The notes: generated from the letters alone by a model not told the origin. DNA of 64,000 nt from Flagellimonas taeanensis (GCF_003584105.1 NZ_QXFO01000027.1:62001-126000), one strand, 5' to 3'. Counted from the stretch's first letter, positions 25,728-34,638 are shown. Numbers and translations are program-made.

Positions 25728-25966
25728 GGGGCTTGGGTTTCTTCAACTATATCAAGCTCAATGAGCTGGGCCAATGAGCGCCTTATGGCTATGTGGCTTC
25801 CATTAAGGTTGATGTATATGGGGTCGTTCAAAGGGGCGATCTGGACCAGTTCAACGCTGTTGCCGGGCAAGCACCCCAATTCCAAAAGCTTGATGGGCAG
25901 CACATGTTCGGAAAAATCTTTGATGATTCCCTTTTGCCCATATGCCAAATCTATAACGGTAGCCAC
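25724..25966 (-). CDS. feoA: Ferrous iron transport protein A
   Basis: 80-residue SH3-like cytoplasmic partner of FeoB (LAYGQKGIIKDF, LLELGCLPGNSVELVQIAPL). The start is GTG at 25966; no in-frame ATG exists upstream before a stop codon. It is the first gene of the feo operon and overlaps feoB. Confidence 0.92.
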   Translation of the reverse strand: MATVIDLAYGQKGIIKDFSEHVLPIKLLELGCLPGNSVELVQIAPLNDPIYINLNGSHIAIRRSLAQLIELDIVEETQAP

Positions 25967-25997
25967 AATACTTATTTAGATTGAATTTAATTAAGGG

Positions 25998-26031
25998 CAA
26001 AAATAAGTAAAAATGTATAAAAAGGGGTCAA
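25998..26031 (-). promoter_or_regulatory. Promoter of the feo operon
   Basis: Minus strand: TTG (26031-26029), 23-bp spacer, TATTTTTG (26005-25998). Both elements match the Bacteroidota consensus, at the upper end of the allowed spacing. Confidence 0.5.
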
Positions 26032-26053
26032 ATCCATGGCAAAGGTTTCGGTG

Positions 26054-26728
26054 CTATTCTTTGTAACTCTGTTTGAGCACTTTGAGGTCTTCGAGCAGTT
26101 TGTTGATCTCCTCACGATTGGTGCCGTCATAAAAGCCCCTGATGCGGCGTTCCTTGTCCACCAGGATGAAATTTTCGGTGTGGATCATGTCGTATGGGCC
26201 TCCATCCCCGTCGGTCTTTACAGCCAGATAGGATTTTCGGGCCAGCTCGTAGATCTGTTTTTTTTCACCCGTCACCAGGTTCCATTTGCTGTCCACCACG
26301 CCTTTTTCCAGGGCATATTTTTTCAGTTGGGGAACGGAGTCGATCACCGGGGTCACCGAATGCGAGAGCAACATCACCTCAGGGTCGTCCAGGACCGCGT
26401 TTTGGATCTCGGCCATGTTCTTGGTCATGATGGGGCAAATGGTGGGGCATGTGGTGAAGAAGAAATCCGCCACATAGATCTTGTCCTTGTAATTTTCTTG
26501 GGTGATGGTCTCCCCATTCTGGTTGGTCAGTGAAAAGTCGGCAATGGTGTGGTATTTTTTCTTGTAGTGCAATGTGCTGTCCACCAATGATGGGTCCACC
26601 ATGGAGGGCTGGTACACCGGGAGCATTTTTTGGGGTTGCAGCGCATTGTAGAACAAATAGACGATCACCGCGGAAAGCCCCAACAAAACCAAGCCGAAAA
26701 ACTTGTATTTGGCAAAGAATGAACCCAT
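26054..26728 (-). CDS. SCO1/SenC-type copper chaperone
   Basis: 224 residues with an N-terminal membrane anchor (FFGLVLLGLSAVIVYLFYN) and a thioredoxin fold. The copper-binding CxxxC (FFTTCPTICPIM) and the distal His (MIHTENFILVD) are present. It delivers copper to the CuA site of cytochrome oxidase or acts as a periplasmic thiol reductase. No oxidase genes adjoin it here. Confidence 0.9.
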   Translation of the reverse strand: MGSFFAKYKFFGLVLLGLSAVIVYLFYNALQPQKMLPVYQPSMVDPSLVDSTLHYKKKYHTIADFSLTNQNGETITQENYKDKIYVADFFFTTCPTICPIMTKNMAEIQNAVLDDPEVMLLSHSVTPVIDSVPQLKKYALEKGVVDSKWNLVTGEKKQIYELARKSYLAVKTDGDGGPYDMIHTENFILVDKERRIRGFYDGTNREEINKLLEDLKVLKQSYKE

Positions 26729-26848
26729 GCCACAAAATTACGACCCGAGGGGTGATTCTTCAAGCCTTGAGACTGTTTTTGTTACTAAATCTTTCTTAAA
26801 TCAAGAGCTTATCCAAAACTGCTGTTTTTTTATCACTTCGTAAAAGTT

Positions 26849-26856
26849 TACTTTTG
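26849..26856 (+). promoter_or_regulatory. -7 box of rseP
   Basis: TACTTTTG matches TANNTTTG. Transcription from it would begin around 26862, so translation should start at the ATG at 26880 and not at the upstream in-frame codon at 26856. Confidence 0.5.
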
Positions 26857-26879
26857 TGCGTTTTAACAAAAGACGAACG

Positions 26880-28238
26880 ATGACCCCTATACTGATAAAG
26901 ACCATACAATTCTTTCTAAGTCTTTCCCTGCTTATTGTACTCCACGAGCTGGGACACTTTATCCCGGCGAAGATTTTTAAGACGCGGGTGGAGAAGTTCT
27001 ATCTGTTTTTTGATGTGAAATTTTCGCTCTTCAAGAAAAAAATAGGGGAGACCGTTTATGGTATCGGGTGGTTGCCCCTGGGAGGCTACGTGAAGATCTC
27101 GGGCATGATTGATGAGAGCATGGACACCGAACAGATGAAGGAAGAGCCCAAGCCTTGGGAATTCCGAAGCAAACCGGCCTGGCAACGTTTGATCATCATG
27201 TTGGGCGGGGTTACGGTGAACTTTGTACTGGCCGTGGTCATATTCATTGGGTTGGTTTTTGCTTATGGGGAGGAATACATTGCCAATGACAGTTTAAAGG
27301 ATGGGATTTGGGTGACCGATAAGACTTTGGGTGATGGGTTGGGCATACAAACTGGCGACAAGATTTTGTCTATCGATGGAAAGAAGGTGGAAACATTATC
27401 TGAAATCATCCCAGGATTTGCCCTTGGCAACCATTTCACCATTGAGCGAAATGGACAAGTGATGGAAAAAGAGGTTCCGGTGAATGTGATCGAAACGCTC
27501 TCGGAGGAAGAGGACAGGGATAAAATAAGGTCCCTTGTATCGTACAGAATACCGTTCATTATCAACAAAATACCAGAAAATTCTGCCAATGCCAATAGCG
27601 GGTTGGAGCATGGGGACGCCATTGTCCAAATGAATGGCAGGCCTGTTGAATATAAAGATCAAGCTATGCCTATCCTAGAGGCGAACAAGGGAAAAACGCT
27701 TCCCGTTACCGTAAACAGAAATGGGACTTTGCTCGACATGGAGCTTAAAGTTACGGATGAAGCCGCTCTTGGTGTGCAATTGGGAATGTCCCCGGAAGAG
27801 TACAAAGAGGCAGGTTATCTGGAAGTGAGAACGCTGAAGTATTCTTTTTGGGAATCCATCCCAGCAGGTTGGAACAAGGGCGTCAGAACGCTATCCGATT
27901 ACATCAAGGGGATGAAAAAAATCTTTAACCCCGACACGGGTGCGTATAAGGAAGTAGGTGGTTTTGCAGCGATTGGGGGCATGTTTCCCGATACGTGGAA
28001 CTGGCCGGCATTTTGGGCCACTACGGCCTTTATCTCCATAATTTTGGCCTTTATGAACATTTTGCCCATTCCTGCATTGGACGGGGGGCACGTAATGTTC
28101 CTGCTCTACGAAATGGTCACTGGCCGAAAGCCCAGCGACAAGTTTTTGGAGTATGCCCAGATGGTCGGCTTTTTTCTGTTGATAGGTCTGCTGCTGTTTG
28201 CCAACGGAAATGACCTGTACAAATGGCTTTTTAAGTAG
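26880..28238 (+). CDS. rseP: Site-2 intramembrane metalloprotease RseP
   Basis: About 452 residues. The zinc motif HELGH (22-26, in LIVLHELGHFIPAKIF) lies in the first membrane helix and the second active-site motif ALDGGHV in the third-last. One or two PDZ domains lie between (GDKILSIDGKKVETL; GDAIVQMNGRPVEY). It cuts anti-sigma or other membrane proteins after a first periplasmic cleavage. The gene is monocistronic, followed by tRNA-Asn. Confidence 0.93.
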   Translation: MTPILIKTIQFFLSLSLLIVLHELGHFIPAKIFKTRVEKFYLFFDVKFSLFKKKIGETVYGIGWLPLGGYVKISGMIDESMDTEQMKEEPKPWEFRSKPAWQRLIIMLGGVTVNFVLAVVIFIGLVFAYGEEYIANDSLKDGIWVTDKTLGDGLGIQTGDKILSIDGKKVETLSEIIPGFALGNHFTIERNGQVMEKEVPVNVIETLSEEEDRDKIRSLVSYRIPFIINKIPENSANANSGLEHGDAIVQMNGRPVEYKDQAMPILEANKGKTLPVTVNRNGTLLDMELKVTDEAALGVQLGMSPEEYKEAGYLEVRTLKYSFWESIPAGWNKGVRTLSDYIKGMKKIFNPDTGAYKEVGGFAAIGGMFPDTWNWPAFWATTAFISIILAFMNILPIPALDGGHVMFLLYEMVTGRKPSDKFLEYAQMVGFFLLIGLLLFANGNDLYKWLFK

Positions 28239-28255
28239 AAAAGCGATTTTTTTGT

Positions 28256-28286
28256 TTGTGGTGTAATAAAGAATCTGCTATATTTG
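28256..28286 (+). promoter_or_regulatory. Promoter of tRNA-Asn
   Basis: TTG (28256-28258), 20-bp spacer, TATATTTG (28279-28286): a full Bacteroidota promoter, 20 bases before the tRNA. Confidence 0.7.
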
Positions 28287-28305
28287 CACCCGCTTACGAT
28301 AAAAT

Positions 28306-28379
28306 TCCTCCTTAGCTCAGTTGGTTAGAGCATCTGACTGTTAATCAGAGGGTCCTTGGTTCGAGCCCAAGAGGGGGAG
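28306..28379 (+). tRNA. tRNA-Asn (anticodon GTT)
   Basis: 74 bases fold as a cloverleaf: acceptor TCCTCCT with AGGGGGA (one T-G pair), D-arm with AGCTCAGTTGGTTAGAGC, anticodon loop CTGTTAA with GTT at 28340-28342, T-arm CTTGG-TTCGAGC-CCAAG. The discriminator is G and CCA is not encoded in full. Confidence 0.95.
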
Positions 28380-28387
28380 CAAAAATG

Positions 28388-28415
28388 AAAGAGCTGCACG
28401 AAAGTGTGGCTCTTT
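28388..28415 (+). terminator. Terminator of tRNA-Asn
   Basis: AAAGAGC pairs with GCTCTTT around an inner GCAC/GTG stem and GAAA loop, followed by T-rich sequence. Confidence 0.75.
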
Positions 28416-28447
28416 TTATTTTTGCCCTGTTGTGAAGAGAGGTTTAT

Positions 28448-28465
28448 CCTGAGCGTAGCCGAAGG
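28448..28465. repeat. Dispersed flavobacterial intergenic repeat, copy 2
   Basis: CCTGAGCGTAGCCGAAGG is a partial copy of the motif TTGAGCGCAGTCGAAGG seen also at 21114 and 34731. Confidence 0.5.
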
Positions 28466-28483
28466 GAGCCCAAGAAGGGGAAC
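28466..28483 (+). repeat. Imperfect copy of the tRNA-Asn 3' end
   Basis: GAGCCCAAGAAGGGGAAC matches 16 of 18 bases of the tRNA 3' end at 28363-28380. This is what a degraded attachment-site duplication would look like, but it is short and sits only about 100 bases away. Confidence 0.45.
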
Positions 28484-28583
28484 CACTAAAACAAATACTC
28501 TAACCAATGATTATCTCAAACATCCAAATATGCCTTAAAGAATAAGTAGGAATTTTAAACGTTTGGTATGTAAATCAATAGGT

Positions 28584-30590
28584 ATGCACAAAATATTTTT
28601 CTTTTTAGTTGTATTCATGCTTCTAGGATGTTCTTCTGATAATGAAGGAAGCGATAGCGAACCAGAACAACAGGGCAACCCAGTAAGATTAAATAATAGC
28701 TTGGTCCAAAAAGGGCCTTTTGTTGCTGGATCAGGAATCTTGATTATTGAACTTAACGATGATCTAGAATCCACTAGTATCTCTTATAGTACAGAAACCT
28801 TTGATGATTTTGGTTCATTCGATTTTAATGGTTCTATAAATTCCAATAAGTTGGATATCGAGGCCACAGGGTTTTATTTCAATGAAATTACTGGTGAGCT
28901 TTCCAATGGTCAAATTACACTGAGAAGTTTTATTCAAGTTTCCGAACAAAATAAGTCAAACATAAACATATTGACAACGTTGTCAAGACAGCGTATAAAA
29001 CATCTGATGCTCAATGAAAATATGTCTTACGAAGAAGCCAAAACACGGGCAGAGAAGGAAGTGTTGCGGGCATTTAATATTCCAGAGGACATTATTGATG
29101 ATCTTGGTCCTTTTCAAGATATGGATATAAGTCAGGAAGGTACGGGTAATGCCATACTTCTTGCTGTTTCTTGTGTGTTGCAGGGGAACAATGGTGATGG
29201 TGAACTTTCTGAGTTGGTTACTAAGTTTGCCAACGATTTGGAATCTGATGGTATAATTGAAACTGATTTTGTTGTCAATAAGATTAAGGAAGGTGGTTTT
29301 CAGGTGAATCCGATTTCCATAAAAAATAATCTCACCCAAAGATTTGAAAGTCTAGGGGTGGAGTATAGTCTGCCCAACTTTGAACTTTATGTGGATTCCG
29401 ATGGAAATGGAAGAATAAATGGATATGATGTGACTCCTACTTACCCAAGTGGTCTTATTGAAGAAACAAAACCTACCATAAACTGGGTTCCTAGTATAGT
29501 GGAAACCGTAATGTATGATGTTCAGTTGTCGGATACTTCAAATTTTGAAAATTTGTTGATTGACGCCAATAACGTGGTAGGTGGCCAAATATCAAACATC
29601 GAGGTTTTGGAAAGAGGAAGGACCTATTATTGGCGGGTGAGACTTAAAGAAGAGAATGTGGTGGGTGAATGGAAGCAAAGTACATTCGATATCAAAACTA
29701 TTGAAATTAATAATTTATCACCTGGTGGAGGAGGGGAGATGGGCAACAGTAAGCCCATTTTTAGTTGGGAACATGATATGGCGGAAAGCCTCTCTTTTCA
29801 ATTTCAGTTGTCTACTGATTCCGAGTTTTTAAATTTAGTTGAGAATGTAGATTCCGGATTAGAAACAAATCAATATGTGGCATCTACAATTTTGGAGGAC
29901 AATGTAACCTATTTCTGGCGTGTCAGGGCAATGGACTCCAATGGAGTGCTTTCAGAGTGGGAAACCGAAAGTTTTCAATTTGAATTGCCCATATTATTGA
30001 CTGGGATGCCAGAAGAAATTGGCGATAGTACACCAATTATTCGATGGGAAGAACCATATTTCATCGATCAACCCCCCGAGGACTTTACTTATGAAATTCA
30101 AGTTTCCACAGATATTGATTTCAACGATATTAAATTGGATGTGGGTTCCATTACACAAACCTTCTATCAGGTAAGTGAGCCGTTAGATTATAATATCGTG
30201 TATTACTATCGATTGAGATTGAAAGATGGAAACGGAGCCTTATCCGAGTGGAGCGTTCCCCTAAACTTTAAGTTTGTTTTTATTCCGGTGGATTCTGCCG
30301 CCATTTATCCTACGGGTGAAATAATTGAAACACTACCACTGTTCGATTGGAGTGATGCCTATTTTCCATACCCACAATATGCGCCTGAATCTGTAACATA
30401 TCAATTGCAGATTGCCTATACCCAATATTTTGATAACATCATATTAGATGTTCAAAATATTGTGGAATCGCAGTATCAAACCGAAACAGAATTCTCTTTG
30501 GATACGGAGTATTATTATCGAATTAGGTATTTTGACGAGAACAATGTCTCATCTGACTGGGCATGGACCGTTTTTCACGTAAGCCAATAG
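28584..30590 (+). CDS. Large surface lipoprotein with four FnIII-like repeats
   Basis: 668 residues from MHKIFFFLVVFMLLGCSSD, a lipoprotein signal. The first about 265 residues begin VQKGPFVAGSGILIIELNDD, a domain I know from other Bacteroidota lipoproteins but cannot name, and contain a helical part. A calcium-loop-like DSDGNGRINGYDV (from about 270) precedes four repeats of about 90-95 residues, each ending in a YYWRVRLKEENVVGEW-type strand (also YFWRVRAMDSNGVLSEW, YYYRLRLKDGNGALSEW, YYYRIRYFDENNVSSDW). Codon usage is AT-richer than the neighbours. The loop resembles dockerin/EF-hand repeats, so a role in adhesion or polymer binding is possible. Confidence 0.8.
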   Translation: MHKIFFFLVVFMLLGCSSDNEGSDSEPEQQGNPVRLNNSLVQKGPFVAGSGILIIELNDDLESTSISYSTETFDDFGSFDFNGSINSNKLDIEATGFYFNEITGELSNGQITLRSFIQVSEQNKSNINILTTLSRQRIKHLMLNENMSYEEAKTRAEKEVLRAFNIPEDIIDDLGPFQDMDISQEGTGNAILLAVSCVLQGNNGDGELSELVTKFANDLESDGIIETDFVVNKIKEGGFQVNPISIKNNLTQRFESLGVEYSLPNFELYVDSDGNGRINGYDVTPTYPSGLIEETKPTINWVPSIVETVMYDVQLSDTSNFENLLIDANNVVGGQISNIEVLERGRTYYWRVRLKEENVVGEWKQSTFDIKTIEINNLSPGGGGEMGNSKPIFSWEHDMAESLSFQFQLSTDSEFLNLVENVDSGLETNQYVASTILEDNVTYFWRVRAMDSNGVLSEWETESFQFELPILLTGMPEEIGDSTPIIRWEEPYFIDQPPEDFTYEIQVSTDIDFNDIKLDVGSITQTFYQVSEPLDYNIVYYYRLRLKDGNGALSEWSVPLNFKFVFIPVDSAAIYPTGEIIETLPLFDWSDAYFPYPQYAPESVTYQLQIAYTQYFDNIILDVQNIVESQYQTETEFSLDTEYYYRIRYFDENNVSSDWAWTVFHVSQ

Positions 30591-30625
30591 GCTAAACTGT
30601 CTTTAGGCGTTACTTAAATACGAAT

Positions 30626-30651
30626 AAAAGCCACCTTAAATGGTGGCTTTT
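30626..30651. terminator. Terminator after the FnIII-like lipoprotein
   Basis: AAAAGCCACC-TTAAAT-GGTGGCTTTT makes a 10-bp stem with T-rich ends on both strands. It could serve both the lipoprotein and the remnant from the right. Confidence 0.8.
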
Positions 30652-30728
30652 ATTGTTGTTGAACTGTTCTTTAGTTGGTTTTAGGCAGGGTTTATTTTAT
30701 TGTATTGAAGGGTTGTGGCACTGAAAAA

Positions 30729-31121
30729 CTAGAGTTCTTTTAAGTTTTTGGATTCCACAACTTTTGTTCTTGCCATTTCATCCAGGTCAATCGCGAAAAG
30801 CCCTGGAGAAGGAGTTTTTGAATATAGTTCCTCGGTATAGTCTCCTATCAAATAGACCTTATTCCCTATGAGTGCTCCGTCCACTTCCTTGGCTTTGGTC
30901 ATGTTTTCCAGTTCGTACCAATAACCCGATGTAATATTGAAAAAATGGCACTTATCGGTAAAGACTTTCATTCCTGCCTTGTCCAACTTGACAGATCCTC
31001 CCATTACCAGTATGTTGTCCTTGTAAGTGAATGAGGCAAAATCAACTGCTTGGTGAGGGTTAACATCATCAACAATAATGTTCGATGAATCAAGATCAAA
31101 TATTTCTATGGTGTTGAGCAA
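30729..31121 (-). pseudogene. C-terminal remnant of a kelch-like beta-propeller protein
   Basis: 130 residues with beta-propeller blades (TIEIFDLDSSNI, NILVMGGSVKLDKAG, CHFFNITSGYWYELENM, GALIGNKVYLIGDY) but no signal peptide and no proper start; the frame simply continues into the neighbouring remnant. It is the 3' part of a longer gene that lost its front. The break coincides with the break of the DUF4421-like remnant. Confidence 0.6.
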
Positions 31122-31461
31122 GGATTTTTCCCTCAGGGTAGGTCTGGGTTATTATTACAATTGGATGGTTGCGCCCAAGCTGAACATCGCCCCATCGCTA
31201 CATGTGGGCATAGGCCCTAAGTTTTCCAAATATACCTTGGCAGGCCAAGAGGAAAAGAACAATTATCTGGCGACGGAATATGGTGCTGGACTTCAGTTGG
31301 GCTATAACACAGACCGTTTTTGCATGGGCATTGTCAGGGAATTGGACGGTACTTCTTACCAGGATTCCGATTCCAATGCTATCTCCAACAATTTATGGCA
31401 TACCGTATTTTATGTAGGCTATCGTTTGGACCCGCCACAAAAGCTTAAAACCCTTTTTTGA
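31111..31461 (+). pseudogene. C-terminal remnant of a DUF4421-like outer-membrane protein
   Basis: About 115 residues (FSLRVGLGYYYNWMVAPKLN, LHVGIGPKFSKYTL, NLWHTVFYVGYRL) resemble the barrel end of DUF4421 proteins, which are normally over 300 residues. No signal peptide or start remains; the usable frame begins inside the antisense of the other remnant. Both genes lost their 5' halves in what looks like one deletion. Confidence 0.55.
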
Positions 31462-31509
31462 TAGGGACAGACCTGTCATTGGAAAACCCAGATAAGGGGA
31501 CTCTTTCCT

Positions 31510-32019
31510 TTAAACCAAAAGCAGCACAACCGTCAAAAGAAATCCCGCTACCGCAAAATACAGGCCTTTTTTATAGATCGGGGCACTGGGCCGGAACATA
31601 AAAAAAGCGGAAACCGCAAAGAACAATAAAGCGATCCCAAAGAAAATCCCCAGCCAGAACAACGGGTGGCCCGAATGCATTTTATGCAGCTTGTTCATGT
31701 TGTCCAGGATCTTCGGCAACCGTTTTTCGGTGTAGGAAGCCTCGCCGGTTTCCATATGGTATGTGCCCCCTTCAAAATACACCAGATTATTCTCTGTTCT
31801 GTCCACTTTGAAACCGCGTTTCCGCAATGCGGCACCTAAGGCCTCTTCACTGAGATTGGGTTCCAAGGTGGCGGTCACCTGTACCTCACTTTTCATGTAA
31901 TCCGTATTTCGGAACGTCAGGACTATGCCACTAATGGCATACACGGCCATGATCCCTGCCAAAAAGAACCCCAGATAGCGATGGAACTCCCTAAAAGTGT
32001 TTTCGGATTTTCTTCCCAT
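31510..32019 (-). CDS. PepSY-associated membrane protein
   Basis: 169 residues from MGRKSENTFREFHRYLGFFL. The first helix (LAGIMAVYAISGIVLTFRNT) is typical of PepSY-TM proteins; a small soluble domain follows, then HKMHSGHPLFWLGIFFGIALL and a last pair of helices. Such proteins often act in ferric-siderophore reduction; His residues near the helices may bind haem. An upstream in-frame Met at 32070 is less likely to be the start. Confidence 0.8.
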   Translation of the reverse strand: MGRKSENTFREFHRYLGFFLAGIMAVYAISGIVLTFRNTDYMKSEVQVTATLEPNLSEEALGAALRKRGFKVDRTENNLVYFEGGTYHMETGEASYTEKRLPKILDNMNKLHKMHSGHPLFWLGIFFGIALLFFAVSAFFMFRPSAPIYKKGLYFAVAGFLLTVVLLLV

Positions 32020-32085
32020 AACTTTAAAATAAAAGAAGAAAGGCGGCCTCGGGCCAACCTTTCTCCTCAAAATAGTGTTGGTTTT

Positions 32086-32646
32086 TTATTGTTGCGCCAT
32101 TTCCAGGTTAATGTTCAGGTCAACCTCGTTCCCCAAGGAAGCGGTTTCTCCCCCGACCCCAAAATCCAATCGATTGATGGTGCCGGTCAGTTTGAGTCCT
32201 GCTTTTAGTTTTTGGCTACGCTGATCGGTGATCACTCCGTTCACTTTACCTTCGAGGGTAACTGGTTTGGTGACCCCATGCATGGTGAGGTCCCCTGTCA
32301 ATTTGAAGGTTTTCTCCCCTGTTTTTTCATAACCGTTGCTTTTGAAGGTAATGGATGGATACGTTTCGGCGTCAAAAAAGTCCGCACTTCTCAAGTGATT
32401 GTCCCTTCTTTCATTATCGGTGTTGATGCTAGTGGTCTTGATGTCCACTGTAAATTCGGCATCCCCAAACGTATCGGAAGCGGTTGCCGTAATGTCAAAC
32501 TCGCTGAAATGGCCTTCTACTTCTGAAATCATTAAGTGGGTGATGGCAAAACCGACCTTGGAATGTGATTTGTCCAATTTCCAAGAAGATTGTGCTGTGG
32601 CAAACAGCCCCGTCAAAAGAGCAAGCGCAATGATTGTTTTTTTCAT
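32086..32646 (-). CDS. YceI-family periplasmic lipid-binding protein
   Basis: 186 residues with signal peptide MKKTIIALALLTGLFATAQS and the YceI barrel (WKLDKSHSKVGFAITHLMIS, GDLTMHGVTKPVTLEGKVNG). The fold is a lipocalin-like beta-barrel that binds isoprenoid-type amphiphiles in other species. I start at the ATG at 32646, which gives a clean signal peptide. Confidence 0.92.
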   Translation of the reverse strand: MKKTIIALALLTGLFATAQSSWKLDKSHSKVGFAITHLMISEVEGHFSEFDITATASDTFGDAEFTVDIKTTSINTDNERRDNHLRSADFFDAETYPSITFKSNGYEKTGEKTFKLTGDLTMHGVTKPVTLEGKVNGVITDQRSQKLKAGLKLTGTINRLDFGVGGETASLGNEVDLNINLEMAQQ

Positions 32647-32869
32647 AGAGGTAAAATTAAGTGTTAGTAGTGTCGTCAAATTGTTCCGTAAAATAACGAT
32701 ATTTAGAATATGCCCTATTTGGCATCCCAAAAACCATATCCAATTTGGACAATTTTTTTAAACTGGCCGAACTATTTTCCATAAACAACAGAGCAGGTAC
32801 CGTGACCGACCGATTCATTGTGAAAAACACGCCCAGATTGTCGTTGGGGGGAGGAATAGTGCTGTTCGT

Positions 32870-32896
32870 AAACCTGTTTTTTTAAAAAACAGGTTT
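32870..32896. promoter_or_regulatory. 27-bp perfect palindrome between divergent genes
   Basis: AAACCTGTTTTTT and AAAAAACAGGTTT flank a single T. No gene ends here on either strand (YceI starts leftwards, the kinase rightwards), so an operator is more likely than a terminator. Confidence 0.5.
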
Positions 32897-32932
32897 AATG
32901 CATAGATTTGATTTTGAATTAATTGAAAGGCA

Positions 32933-33931
32933 TTGATTTCCAAAAAGGAACTTCTTTTTCAGATAGTGCTCCATGTTCTTGTCCTGCTGTTTTTTTCTTT
33001 TGACAGGGTCGAGGGGGGTATCGTTGTGCACAAGGCTATATTTTTGCTGTTCTATAGTGTTGCTACCATAGTCGTCACCTATTTCCTGATGCCAAGATTT
33101 CTCTACAGAAAAAAATACGGGCAGTTTTTTCTCGGGTTCATAGTGGTCGTGGTGGTAGTCATAGCCATAGAGGAATTGATCATGGAACCCATCATGTTTC
33201 CGAATACCAAACGAGGTACCACATTCCCAGGTATTTATATTTCGCTGTTGGGGGTACTTCCAGTCATGTTCATCCTTTCAGGATGTAAATTTGGATGGGA
33301 TGCTTTGCAGAAGCAAGACCAGATAGATGAGCTTCAAAGTACGATACAGGAAAGCGAACTCCAGTTTCTGCGGTCGCAGATCAATCCCCATTTTTTGTTC
33401 AACAACCTTAATAATCTCTATTCCTACGCATTGCAGAATTCCCCAAAGACCCCAGAGATCATCTTGGAGATGAGCGGGGTTTTACGGTACATGTTGTACG
33501 AATCCAAGGAACAGTTCGTACCTTTAAAAAAGGAACTGGAGCAACTGGGCAACTTTATCCGTCTGTACCGATTGCAGATAGAGGACAGGGGCATAGTCCG
33601 GTTCGAAGTGGGCGATATGGAGGGAGAGCACCGAATAGCCCCTTTGATATTGATTGTGTTCATCGAAAATGCGTTCAAGCACAGCCAATCGGGACAGTCA
33701 TCCAACATAGAGATAGACATTTCGGTGCAAATGGAAGGCCCTGTCCTGGAGTTTCGCTGTACGAACAATTTTGAAACTGTGCCCAGTCTTGATACGGTAG
33801 CCAAGGGAATCGGTCTGAAAAATGTGCAGAAACGATTGGAGCTCTTGTATCCCAAGAAACATCAGTTGGAGATCAAAGAGAAGGATAACAGTTACCATGT
33901 GTACCTGAGACTGGAACTGGAAAAAATATAG
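32933..33931 (+). CDS. LytS/YehU-type sensor histidine kinase
   Basis: 332 residues. Four hydrophobic segments fill residues 8-115; a coiled coil (QDQIDELQSTIQESELQFLR) leads to the His-kinase box SQINPHFLFNNLNNLYSYA with His153 as phospho-acceptor, and a HATPase_c domain (FIENAFKHSQ, GIGLKNVQKRLELLY). The start is a TTG, the first possible codon after an in-frame stop. It is 4 bases from the LytTR regulator, its partner. The signal is unknown. Confidence 0.9.
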   Translation: MISKKELLFQIVLHVLVLLFFSFDRVEGGIVVHKAIFLLFYSVATIVVTYFLMPRFLYRKKYGQFFLGFIVVVVVVIAIEELIMEPIMFPNTKRGTTFPGIYISLLGVLPVMFILSGCKFGWDALQKQDQIDELQSTIQESELQFLRSQINPHFLFNNLNNLYSYALQNSPKTPEIILEMSGVLRYMLYESKEQFVPLKKELEQLGNFIRLYRLQIEDRGIVRFEVGDMEGEHRIAPLILIVFIENAFKHSQSGQSSNIEIDISVQMEGPVLEFRCTNNFETVPSLDTVAKGIGLKNVQKRLELLYPKKHQLEIKEKDNSYHVYLRLELEKI

Positions 33932-33935
33932 CCGT

Positions 33936-34631
33936 ATGAGATGTATCATTGTTGAGGACCAACCGCCAGCGCAGCGGATCCTCAAGAAGTTCATTGATGA
34001 AGTGCCTGCCCTGGAACTTGTAGGTGTCTTTTCCGATGGTATCCAGGCCATGGAGTTTTTGAATGCCGAGCCAGTAGATCTTATGTTTTTGGATATCCAT
34101 TTGCCCAAGATCAATGGATTGGACTTTTTGAAGAGTATCCCAGAGCCTCCGCAGGTGATCTTGACCACTGCGTTTTCCGAATATGCCCTGGAAGGGTATG
34201 ACCTCAACGTTGTGGACTATTTGTTGAAACCCTTTTCTTTCCAGCGGTTTTTGCAGGCAGTGAACAAAGTAGGGATGAAGCAGGAGAATGGGGCATCTGG
34301 CAATGGGAATGTGCCCATTAGCGAAATCTATGTCAAGTCCAGTCATGAACACATCAAAGTATTGGTAAAGGACATCTACACCATTTCTTCGGATTCCGAT
34401 TACACCGAGATCCACCTAAAGAACAAAAAGATTCTTTCCAATGAGCCCTTGCGCCATTGGTTGGACATTCTTGGGGCAGGTCAGTTTTACCAAGTGCACA
34501 AATCCCATATCATCAACACCCAAAAGATTGACCGAATATCCGGCAACCAGGTATTGTTGACGGACGGCTCAAAAATTCCGCTGGGACGGGCCTATAAGGA
34601 ACATTTCCTAAAAAGTATCCTGCAGCAATAA
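33936..34631 (+). CDS. LytTR-family response regulator
   Basis: 231 residues: receiver domain with phospho-acceptor Asp53 (LMFLDIHLPKINGLDFL) and Lys in YLLKPF, then a LytTR DNA-binding domain from about 127 (YVKSSHEHIKVLVKDIYTI, YQVHKSHIINTQKID). It forms a two-component pair with the kinase upstream. Targets are unknown; LytTR sites are direct repeats that I did not find nearby. Confidence 0.93.
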   Translation: MRCIIVEDQPPAQRILKKFIDEVPALELVGVFSDGIQAMEFLNAEPVDLMFLDIHLPKINGLDFLKSIPEPPQVILTTAFSEYALEGYDLNVVDYLLKPFSFQRFLQAVNKVGMKQENGASGNGNVPISEIYVKSSHEHIKVLVKDIYTISSDSDYTEIHLKNKKILSNEPLRHWLDILGAGQFYQVHKSHIINTQKIDRISGNQVLLTDGSKIPLGRAYKEHFLKSILQQ

Positions 34632-34638
34632 AAAGAGG

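Noticed and set aside
28325-28507. Open frame antisense to tRNA-Asn
   Set aside because: Overlaps the tRNA, its terminator and a repeat; no coding character.
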